From NCBI GenBank assembly GCA_020439485.1, contig JAGQSP010000112.1, positions 1 to 8,947 on the forward strand: 8,947 nucleotides of DNA, in the 5' to 3' direction. Source of the stretch: Acidimicrobiales bacterium (lineage in GTDB: Bacteria > Actinomycetota > Acidimicrobiia > Acidimicrobiales > Poriferisodalaceae). Below the pieces are notes generated by a model, which ran no database searches, was not told where the DNA came from, and was given only the letters and a program-made list of their open reading frames with translations. Of this stretch, positions 1 through 5,573 are shown in pieces. A program made the position numbers and the translations under genes. Each line of letters opens with the position of its first letter. The stretch's first letter is position 1.

Positions 1-758
1 CGGGGCTGCACACGTCGCCAGACGCCGGCGCGGGTGTCGAGTATCACTCGAGCCGACCGTTTCAGCCCGGCGACCGGTGGCGCGACGTCGACCACCGAAC
101 TTCGGCGCGCCGCGGCGGCACGTGGACTGCGGTCAGGCACGGCGAGTTCGCTCGCGACGTCGTGGTGGTGGTCGACCTCGTCGACGAGGGGTTCAGCCCC
201 AGCGACCCCAGGCCCACGCTGACGGACCAAGCGGTCAGGGCGGCCGACGTCGTCATTCGCGACCACCTGGCGGACAAGGATCGGGTGGGCTTGCTGCTGT
301 TGTCGGGCCGCCGCCGTTGGATAGCGCCACGCGATGGCAACCGCCAGCGTCAGCGGCTCGTGGCTGCGCTGGTGAGGTCTCGTCCGCGGGCGGCCGGCAT
401 GCTGCACACCCGTCTCGACATCGATCGGCACATACGTCCAGGTACGTCTGTGCTGGTTGTGTCGCCCCTGTTCGATTCGGTTGTGGTCGATGCTTGCCTG
501 GATCTGCGCCGGGCCGGCCACGACGTCAGCGTGTTGCGCGTGGGCTCAGACCTGGTCGAACCATGGCTCGAGACGTCGGAACGCATCGACCGCGACGCGG
601 CTGCGCTGAGACTGATAACCGAGGCCGCCTGGGAAGACCGTCTGCGGTCGGCGGGCGCAGCTGTGACCACGATGGCTTCGGGCGATTCGCTGATCAGCAG
701 TGTCGAGATGGCGATGGAGCGGCACCGTCGTCTGATCCAACGGCGAGGCAAGCGATGA
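1..758 (+). CDS. DUF58 domain protein, C-terminal part (5' end outside window)
   Basis: The reading frame beginning at base 3 is open from the left edge to a TGA at 756-758, giving 251 visible residues; the true start lies upstream. Visible residues 18-36 (bases 54-110) read RPFQPGDRWRDVDHRTSAR, matching the DUF58 signature (R-x-F/Y-x-PGD-x-x-R-x-hydrophobic-D-x-x-x-SAR). A hydrophobic strand VVVVVDLVDEG follows, where a von Willebrand A-like fold begins. The classical DxSxS metal site is not intact there: the strand ends D-L-V-D-E. The remainder is a soluble alpha/beta region with no predicted membrane span. In the family, DUF58 proteins usually sit beside a MoxR AAA+ ATPase and membrane proteins, in systems thought to help assemble or mature other proteins. 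The next gene overlaps this one by 4 bp and encodes a membrane protein, which fits. The specific role is unknown. Confidence 0.85.
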   Translation, partial: GLHTSPDAGAGVEYHSSRPFQPGDRWRDVDHRTSARRGGTWTAVRHGEFARDVVVVVDLVDEGFSPSDPRPTLTDQAVRAADVVIRDHLADKDRVGLLLLSGRRRWIAPRDGNRQRQRLVAALVRSRPRAAGMLHTRLDIDRHIRPGTSVLVVSPLFDSVVVDACLDLRRAGHDVSVLRVGSDLVEPWLETSERIDRDAAALRLITEAAWEDRLRSAGAAVTTMASGDSLISSVEMAMERHRRLIQRRGKR

Positions 759-1300
759 GCCGGCTCGGGCGCATCTCCATGCAGCTGGCAGCCCTGTCCC
801 TGGCGGCCGTTCCCGTGGTCATGACACTGGGGCACGTGGCTGACAGAGGCGGCCGCTTCAGCCTGGCGCTGACCCTGGTGGCGGCTGGGCTGAGTGCGTT
901 CGGCATCATCGGCACTTCGGGTTCGGCGATGGCCGTGGGGTCGGTGCTGGTCGTGCTGGTGTGGGCGGCGGCCGCCCAAGGTGTTGTTGCCGGCCAAGCG
1001 GTGGCGATGGGCCTGACGCTGACCGCGTCGAGTGTTGTGGCCAGTTGGGGCGAGCGATCGCCGGCGGCGCCCGCATCGGGAGGCCTGTGGACGTCGCGGT
1101 TGGCGACCTACGCGCTGGCCACCGGAGCCTCGGTGGTGGCTGCGGTGGCGCTGTCGAACATGTTCACCGGCGGTACGGCCTCGATAACAACGGCGTTCGT
1201 GGGTGCGCTGGCAGTGTTCGGAGCGGTTGCCGTGGTCTTCCTGATAGCCGAAACCGGTGTGCGCGGGCGGCGCTTCGGTGACGACGTCAGCGATCGGTGA
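755..1300 (+). CDS. Small multi-pass membrane protein coupled to DUF58 gene
   Basis: This 181-residue protein is not assigned to a named family. The ATG at 755 overlaps the stop of the DUF58 gene as ATGA, and GAGG at 745-748 lies 6 nt upstream, so the start is well supported even though the frame stays open far upstream. Hydrophobic segments fall at about residues 9-27, 34-53, 57-75, 76-97, 117-135 and 143-165, suggesting five or six membrane helices. Short charged loops lie at residues 28-34 and 99-106, and the tail (169-181) is charged. Translational coupling to a DUF58 gene suggests a membrane partner of that protein, since MoxR/DUF58 operons commonly include such proteins; this is inference. 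The 3' end overlaps the convergent glycosylase gene by 14 bp, leaving no room for a terminator between them. Confidence 0.8.
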   Translation: MSRLGRISMQLAALSLAAVPVVMTLGHVADRGGRFSLALTLVAAGLSAFGIIGTSGSAMAVGSVLVVLVWAAAAQGVVAGQAVAMGLTLTASSVVASWGERSPAAPASGGLWTSRLATYALATGASVVAAVALSNMFTGGTASITTAFVGALAVFGAVAVVFLIAETGVRGRRFGDDVSDR

Positions 1301-2231
1301 GGTCGATCACGTCGAGCTTGGCCCCGTGCCTGGGTCGCTTGCTGCCCGCGTATTTGACGAGGTTCTGAACCCTGGCTCGCTGCCCTTGGTAGGGCTCCAG
1401 CAGCTCGAGCATGCGGGCATCGTCGGCGTCGCGCTCGCCGGCCAGCACCCAAGCGACCTGGCCGGGCAGGTTGTAGTCGCCCACCACGACCGAGTCGGGG
1501 TCGCCCAGGCCAAGCTGAACGACTATCGACGAGGTCCACGGGCCGATGCCTGGGAATGCTTCCAGCCTGGCTCGCGCTTTGGCTGGTGGCATCTCCAGAG
1601 CCTCCTCAAGACGGTTCGCCCGGCGTGCCGCAGCGATGATGGTCTGGGCCCGCTTGCGCTCGACGTTCAGCGGGTGGAACTCGTGATAGCCCACGCTGCC
1701 CAGAACCTCTGGTGAGGGCACCAAACGCAGCTTGGCTGGGGCGGGCCCCGGCGGTTTGCGGCCCCAGCGTCGCAACATGGCCTGCCACGAGTCGCGGGCA
1801 GCTGCGGTGGGCACCTTTTGTCCCAAGACCGTGGGCACGATGTGTTCCCATATGGCGTTGGTGCGGGTCATCCGGTCGAAGCGTCGTCGCCGCATCAGAT
1901 CGGCCACGATGGGGTCGCCAGGCTGCAGCCCCGCGGGGTCGTCGCTAGCGCCAAGCAGGTCGGGCACCCGGTCGGAGGCCACCTGGGCGCCGGGGCCCCA
2001 CGCCTCGACGGTTGCCCCCGACGGTTCGGGGTGAATCCGCAGGGTGGCCGGCCCCACAGCGGTGTCGGTCGCCTTCCAGGTGACGGCGCCCTCGTACACC
2101 ACCGGACCTGTCGACCCCTTGCCCTTGACCCGCTGCAGCATGTTGGCCGCGACGGGGTCGTATCCCAGCTCGTAGTACTGCACCACCTCCGCGGTGCGGC
2201 CCAGCGCGTCGACCGTGGGGCTGCGACTCAC
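1287..2231 (-). CDS. AlkA-like DNA-3-methyladenine glycosylase (HhH-GPD family)
   Basis: This predicted 314-residue base-excision-repair enzyme removes alkylated bases such as 3-methyladenine by cutting the N-glycosidic bond. The helix-hairpin-helix is visible at residues 223-233 (LEAFPGIGPWT). The downstream loop ends VVVGDYNLP, placing the expected catalytic aspartate at D252 where AlkA-type enzymes have theirs. An upstream helix at about 125-140 (NAIWEHIVPTVLGQKVP) matches the conserved segment before the HhH. The N-terminal 110 residues form a variable domain, as in the actinobacterial members. The GTG start at 2231 overlaps the TGA of the FAH-family gene (GTGA), and this choice removes a 114-codon N-terminal extension that is only a shadow of that gene. 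Translational coupling replaces a clear Shine-Dalgarno. Exact substrate range is not readable from sequence. Confidence 0.88.
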   Translation of the reverse strand: MSRSPTVDALGRTAEVVQYYELGYDPVAANMLQRVKGKGSTGPVVYEGAVTWKATDTAVGPATLRIHPEPSGATVEAWGPGAQVASDRVPDLLGASDDPAGLQPGDPIVADLMRRRRFDRMTRTNAIWEHIVPTVLGQKVPTAAARDSWQAMLRRWGRKPPGPAPAKLRLVPSPEVLGSVGYHEFHPLNVERKRAQTIIAAARRANRLEEALEMPPAKARARLEAFPGIGPWTSSIVVQLGLGDPDSVVVGDYNLPGQVAWVLAGERDADDARMLELLEPYQGQRARVQNLVKYAGSKRPRHGAKLDVIDLTDR

Positions 2232-3127
2232 CCGATCGAGCAGACGGGGTCGGGTTCGGCGATGCAGGGATTCTCGATGGCGCCGACGCCGTCGATCTCG
2301 ATGCGCACCGTCGAACCCGGGTGCAGCATGCGCTGGGGATCGCGGTAGACGCCGACACCCTCCGGAGTGCCGGTGGCGATGATGGTGCCCGGCAGCAACG
2401 TGAACGCGGTCGAAAGGTGGGCGATGAGCGTGGCGATGTCGAAGATCATCTTGTCGGTGTTGGACTGCTGCATGACCTCGCCATCGACGATGGTGCGCAG
2501 GTCGAGGTTCATCGGATCTGGGACCTCGTCTGGGGTGACGACCCACGGGCCGACAGGGCCGTGGGTGTCCCATGACTTGCCCATGGTCATGGTGGGGCTG
2601 GCGCGTTGCCAGTCGCGGACGCTGACATCGTTCACCACGGTGTACCCGGCGATGACCTCGTAGGCCCGCTCGGCGGGCACGTGACGGCAGCGCTTACCGA
2701 TGACCACGCCAAGTTCGCCTTCGAAGTCGACCAGGTCTGGGGCAGCGGCGGGGATGTGGATGGGGGAGTGGGGCCCGGTCACGCAGGTGACCTGCTTGTT
2801 GAACACAACCGGCGTGGTGGGGTCGGGGCGACCGCCCTCGGCCACGTGGGCCCGATAGTTGAGCCCGATGGCCAGGAACTCGGGCGGTCTGGCAATGGGT
2901 GCGAGCAGCTGGGAACGCTCGATCTGGATTGTCGGTGCTGCCTCGGCGAGGCCGCTCAGCCGCTGGGTGTTCTGGTCGGCGGCCAACAGCTCGCCGAGGT
3001 CTGAGCCGACACCAGAAGCCCGAAGGTCGGCGACGGTCAGGGGCCCTTCGTCGGGGGCGTCGACGACGATGCCCAGCCCGGCGGCACCTGCGCTGGACGA
3101 CGATTCGGTGAAACGGCAGATTCTCAT
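2228..3127 (-). CDS. Fumarylacetoacetate hydrolase (FAH) family protein
   Basis: This 299-residue enzyme belongs to the FAH superfamily, Mg/Mn-dependent enzymes that cleave or isomerise acylpyruvates and related 2-keto acids from aromatic and amino-acid breakdown. FAH landmarks occur in order: FLAIGLNYRAHVAE (84-97); the metal-binding E-x-E in DFEGELGVVIG (E136, E138); NDVSVRDWQ with the third metal ligand D167; GKSWDTHGPVGPW with a conserved lysine at K184; and GTIIATGTPEGVG (247-259). Length is normal for the two-domain type with a short N-terminal cap. The ATG at 3127 is preferred over upstream codons because the protein then begins just before the family N-terminus and a -10-like TAACTT lies 8 nt upstream. 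The substrate (fumarylpyruvate, acylpyruvate, oxaloacetate or other) cannot be told. It overlaps the downstream DNA glycosylase gene by 4 bp, an unexpected partner for a catabolic enzyme. Confidence 0.9.
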   Translation of the reverse strand: MRICRFTESSSSAGAAGLGIVVDAPDEGPLTVADLRASGVGSDLGELLAADQNTQRLSGLAEAAPTIQIERSQLLAPIARPPEFLAIGLNYRAHVAEGGRPDPTTPVVFNKQVTCVTGPHSPIHIPAAAPDLVDFEGELGVVIGKRCRHVPAERAYEVIAGYTVVNDVSVRDWQRASPTMTMGKSWDTHGPVGPWVVTPDEVPDPMNLDLRTIVDGEVMQQSNTDKMIFDIATLIAHLSTAFTLLPGTIIATGTPEGVGVYRDPQRMLHPGSTVRIEIDGVGAIENPCIAEPDPVCSIG

Positions 3128-3141
3128 GGACAATGAAGTTA
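3128..3141 (-). promoter_or_regulatory. Putative leaderless promoter (-10) of FAH-family gene
   Basis: On the minus strand TAACTT (3141-3136) fits the actinobacterial -10 consensus TANNNT and is followed by 8 nt and then the ATG at 3127. No Shine-Dalgarno is visible, so transcription may start at or next to the ATG. No good -35 element is seen. Confidence 0.4.
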
Positions 3142-3281
3142 CTAGGCGCCTTGTGACCAACCTCTCAGGGAAATCTCGGATATGCCGATGGGCATGCTTG
3201 AGAACGTCGACGCGCCGTGGCACCCTGGCCACTCGTAGCGCGAGACCGAAGACTGGGCTCGAGATATGGAAGACCCCCGAC

Positions 3282-3286
3282 AGGAG
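3282..3286 (+). promoter_or_regulatory. Shine-Dalgarno that fixes the start of the GGDEF-like gene
   Basis: AGGAG lies 6 nt before the ATG at 3293. An in-frame ATG at 3266 has no comparable site, so 3293 is the preferred start. This contrasts with the divergent FAH gene, which shows no such site. Confidence 0.65.
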
Positions 3287-3292
3287 CACGAG

Positions 3293-3805
3293 ATGCCGAA
3301 CAGCGGACCTATGCCCGCTCGTACCGAGTCGCTCAGCGACCCCGTATCTGGGCTTCCCGACCACCGCTTCTTCGAGTTGGCCGTCGATCGAAAGGTCGCT
3401 CTGGCCCGTCGCACGCTAAAGCCGTTGGCCGTCGCGATAGTCGAGATCGACGACTTTGCCGGCTTCGCCCCGTATCTCCGTGATCATGCGGTGAGGGTGC
3501 TGACCCGCGTCATGCAGAACACGCTGCGCGATTCGGACACCATCTGCCAGCTTCGCGAAGGCGTGTTGGCCGCGGTTCTGGACGACACGTCCGAGACCGG
3601 TGCGGTGTGGGCCGCAGATCGCATCAGGCGAGCTCTGCTGGAGACCCCTGCACGCGAGGTCGTCACCGTGTCGGCAGGCTTGGCCTGCTATCCGAGCCAT
3701 GCCATGAGCACCACCGACCTGCTCGGCGAGGCCGAACGTGCGCTCAGCACGGCCCGCGAGCTGGGCCCCGGCCGCATCGAGGTTGCGGCCATCGATCCTC
3801 AGTAG
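3293..3805 (+). CDS. Degenerate GGDEF-domain protein, possible c-di-GMP receptor
   Basis: This 170-residue protein is essentially one GGDEF domain without a sensor or membrane segment. Its fold is recognisable: DPVSGLPDHRFFE (16-28) matches the DxLTGLPNRRxFE start, AIVEIDDFAGF (48-58) matches the strand carrying the first metal aspartate, VTVSAGLACYP (124-134) matches VTVSIGVAxYP, and ALSTARELGPGRIEV (150-164) matches the C-terminal helix. The active-site loop is lost: where GGDEF is expected, residues 88-92 read REGVL. The first metal aspartate is replaced by E51, and the Asn-Asp substrate site is absent. Diguanylate cyclase activity is therefore unlikely. RDSD at 79-82 sits exactly five residues before the degenerate loop, the spacing of the inhibitory-site RxxD that binds c-di-GMP. 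It may be a c-di-GMP sensor or a structural remnant. It diverges from the FAH gene and converges with the gamma-glutamyltransferase gene, 19 bp apart. Confidence 0.82.
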   Translation: MPNSGPMPARTESLSDPVSGLPDHRFFELAVDRKVALARRTLKPLAVAIVEIDDFAGFAPYLRDHAVRVLTRVMQNTLRDSDTICQLREGVLAAVLDDTSETGAVWAADRIRRALLETPAREVVTVSAGLACYPSHAMSTTDLLGEAERALSTARELGPGRIEVAAIDPQ

Positions 3806-3824
3806 TGAGGCTCGAACCCACGGG

Positions 3825-5411
3825 CTAGAAGCCCTGGGCCGCTCCTGAAATCGATCGCGGATCGGCGCAACCGGTCAGCACATCGTTGCCAACGTCGATC
3901 ATGTGTGCGTGACCGAACGCGCTGTCGTGGCGGCTCAGATGACGCACCCGGTGACCTCGCGCTTCGAGGCCGGCAGCCCACTGGGGCGCGTGGCCCTCGA
4001 TCTCCACGACCAGACCGGCCGGGTCGGCCCAGGTGTGAAATCCGGTGGGGTTGTCGCCGTAGAGACGCCAGCGCCCCGACGCCACCGTGCGACCTGGCGA
4101 CTGCCCGTTGTGCAGCAGGCGGGCCAGCATCTGCAGCACCACCTGGGGTTGGCTGTCTCCACCCATGGTTCCCAGCACGGTTCGCAGCGATCCGTCGGGG
4201 TTGGTGATCATGGCGGGCGACAGGGTATGTGGTGGTCTGCGCCGTGGGCGATACTCGGCCCCGTGGCCGGCCCTCAGGTTGAACCCGAGCCCCCTGTTGT
4301 GCAGGAAGATCCGCGTCGAGGGTTCGGCCAGACCGCTGCCCCATCCGCCGGCGTTGGACTGTATGAGCGACACGCCCATTCGGTCCGCGTCGACGGCGCA
4401 CAGATAGATCGTGTCGCCCGCCGTCCCGGGGCTGGGCAGGTCACTGGCCGCTTCGGTCGAGATGAGGTCGCGGCGGGGGCCCAGCCGTTCGGGGGCGACC
4501 AGAGCCTGTCCGTCTGCGTCTTGATGGAGCACCTCGGGTCGGTCGAACCCGGCCTGGCGTGCCGCCTCGACCAGCAGGTGTGCCCAAAGGGGATCATCGG
4601 GGTCGCCCGGCAGGTCGAGGCCGTCGGCGATCCAAGCGCCGGCCAACGACAGGTAACCCTGAGAGTTGGGTGGAGTGGTCCAAAGGGTGTGACCCCAGGC
4701 GTCGACGCGCACGGGTTCGACCCAGTCGGCATGGACGTGTTCGAGGTCGTCGCGGGTGTACTCGCCGCCGCCGAGGGCCAACAGCCCCTCGCCGAACTCG
4801 CCCAGGTAGAAGGCGTCGCGCCCGCCGTCGGCGACCGCCTTCAGGGTGCGGGCAACCCCGGGTCGCCTGACCAAAGAGCCGATCCGCAGTGGTCCGGAGG
4901 CGGTGTAGTCGGCAGCCCAGGGGTGGTGAGCGACCCGCGGCATGGACGCCACCAGCAGGGGAGCGGCGGGAAAACCCTCCGCTGCCGCGTCGATGGCGGG
5001 TTCGAGAACCTGGCCGAGCGGCAGGCGCCCGTAGCGCTCATGAAGCGCGATCCAGCCATCGACACAACCCGGCACCGGCGAGATGCGGATGTCGTCGAAT
5101 AGAGGGAGTTCTGTCAGACCTTCAGACCGTGCCCGGTCTGGGTCGGCACCCGACCCCGCCCACCCCGAAGCGTTCAACACTGCTGGGGTGGAGGTGGGTT
5201 CGGAGACTATGGCCCACAGGTCGCCACCCATTCCGCAGAGGTGCTGGGTGGTTACGGCCAGCACCGCCGAGGTCGCGATGGCGGCGTCGACGGCGTTACC
5301 GCCCGACCGCAGAATGGCAACACCCGCGCCCGAGGCCAGGTGGTCGACGCTGCAAACCATGCCTCGGCGAGCGTTCACCGTCGGTACCGGTACTTCGACT
5401 GGGAGAGCCAT
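3825..5411 (-). CDS. Gamma-glutamyltransferase family protein (Ntn hydrolase), no signal peptide
   Basis: This 528-residue protein has the full gamma-glutamyltranspeptidase layout. The N-terminal signature SGAGVAILRSGGNAVDAAIA (27-46) is followed by CGMGGDLWAIV (59-69), where the family has its Gly-rich loop. The autoprocessing and nucleophile threonine is expected at T334 in AGDTIYLCAVD, giving subunits of about 333 and 195 residues. The small subunit carries GTMGGDSQPQV (414-424), matching the family GTPGGxxxPQ motif, and TGCADPRSISGAA near the C terminus. Most characterised relatives hydrolyse or transfer gamma-glutamyl groups and are exported. This one has no signal peptide or lipobox, so it is probably cytoplasmic, and its substrate may differ from glutathione. 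The ATG at 5411 was chosen because the 22 codons upstream are Arg-rich, unlike the family, and because TAGCCT lies 7 nt before it. A GGT-like acylase is the alternative. Confidence 0.88.
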   Translation of the reverse strand: MALPVEVPVPTVNARRGMVCSVDHLASGAGVAILRSGGNAVDAAIATSAVLAVTTQHLCGMGGDLWAIVSEPTSTPAVLNASGWAGSGADPDRARSEGLTELPLFDDIRISPVPGCVDGWIALHERYGRLPLGQVLEPAIDAAAEGFPAAPLLVASMPRVAHHPWAADYTASGPLRIGSLVRRPGVARTLKAVADGGRDAFYLGEFGEGLLALGGGEYTRDDLEHVHADWVEPVRVDAWGHTLWTTPPNSQGYLSLAGAWIADGLDLPGDPDDPLWAHLLVEAARQAGFDRPEVLHQDADGQALVAPERLGPRRDLISTEAASDLPSPGTAGDTIYLCAVDADRMGVSLIQSNAGGWGSGLAEPSTRIFLHNRGLGFNLRAGHGAEYRPRRRPPHTLSPAMITNPDGSLRTVLGTMGGDSQPQVVLQMLARLLHNGQSPGRTVASGRWRLYGDNPTGFHTWADPAGLVVEIEGHAPQWAAGLEARGHRVRHLSRHDSAFGHAHMIDVGNDVLTGCADPRSISGAAQGF

Positions 5412-5424
5412 GTCTTGCAGGCTA
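5412..5424 (-). promoter_or_regulatory. Putative leaderless promoter (-10) of gamma-glutamyltransferase gene
   Basis: Minus-strand TAGCCT (5424-5419) fits TANNNT and lies 7 nt before the ATG at 5411, with no Shine-Dalgarno between. The position matches the arrangements found before the FAH and acyl-CoA synthetase genes. The -35 area falls within the hexamer repeats at 5441-5464, and no consensus TTGACA is seen there. Confidence 0.4.
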
Positions 5425-5440
5425 GACCGCACCGGCAGTG

Positions 5441-5464
5441 GTGTACGTGTACGTCCGCGTCCAC
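5441..5464. repeat. Four hexamer quasi-repeats upstream of gamma-glutamyltransferase
   Basis: Read on the plus strand these are GTGTAC, GTGTAC, GTCCGC and GTCCAC, in phase every 6 bp. They occupy the expected -35 position of the gamma-glutamyltransferase promoter. They could be regulatory half-sites or simple low-complexity sequence. Confidence 0.4.
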
Positions 5465-5465
5465 G

Positions 5466-5508
5466 TCTTAGCGACAAGCGCGGTCGGCCTCGGTGGTTGT
5501 CGCTAAGA
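5466..5508. repeat. Perfect 12-bp inverted repeat with 19-bp spacer
   Basis: TCTTAGCGACAA at 5466-5477 is the exact reverse complement of TTGTCGCTAAGA at 5497-5508. Both arms lie in the non-coding gap between the lipoprotein stop and the gamma-glutamyltransferase start. The spacer is GC-rich and no T-tract follows on either strand, so an ordinary intrinsic terminator is unlikely. A two-site operator, a recombination-type site or a small palindromic repeat element are possibilities. Confidence 0.75.
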
Positions 5509-5523
5509 GCCGGACACCGACTG

Positions 5524-5554
5524 GATAGCGCCAGGCCTGACGAGATAACGCCAG
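5524..5554. repeat. Direct repeat GATARCGCCAG, 20-bp period
   Basis: GATAGCGCCAG (5524-5534) and GATAACGCCAG (5544-5554) differ at one base and start exactly 20 bp apart. Their core TARCGCCA resembles TAGCGACA in the arms of the neighbouring inverted repeat, giving four related octamers in about 90 bp. Confidence 0.55.
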
Positions 5555-5573
5555 AGCTGCGTGCGGGTGAGGG

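Noticed and set aside
77..754. Upstream extension of the membrane protein frame to an ATG at 77
   Set aside because: It overlaps the DUF58 coding sequence in another frame, is Arg/Gly/Pro-rich low-complexity protein, and a better start with a Shine-Dalgarno and ATGA overlap exists at 755.
350..997. Minus-strand open frame of 215 codons opposite the DUF58 and membrane protein genes
   Set aside because: Composition is Arg/Ser/His-rich without domain signatures, and the plus strand carries two supported genes there.
2232..2573. 114-codon N-terminal extension of the DNA glycosylase
   Set aside because: It is a His/Arg-rich shadow of the FAH-family gene; the GTG at 2231 in a GTGA overlap gives the normal family start.
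3128..3364. N-terminal extension of the FAH-family protein to an upstream ATG
   Set aside because: The extra 79 residues do not resemble the family, cross the divergent promoter region and overlap the GGDEF-like gene start.
3822..3834. Small hairpin GGGCT-AGA-AGCCC at the 3' ends of the convergent GGDEF-like and gamma-glutamyltransferase genes
   Set aside because: It has only a 5-bp stem and no T-run on either side; too weak to call a terminator.
3903..5102. Long plus-strand open frame (399 codons) opposite the gamma-glutamyltransferase gene
   Set aside because: The minus strand encodes a full-length, motif-complete enzyme over the same bases; the plus frame has no recognisable domain and is the usual antisense shadow in GC-rich DNA.
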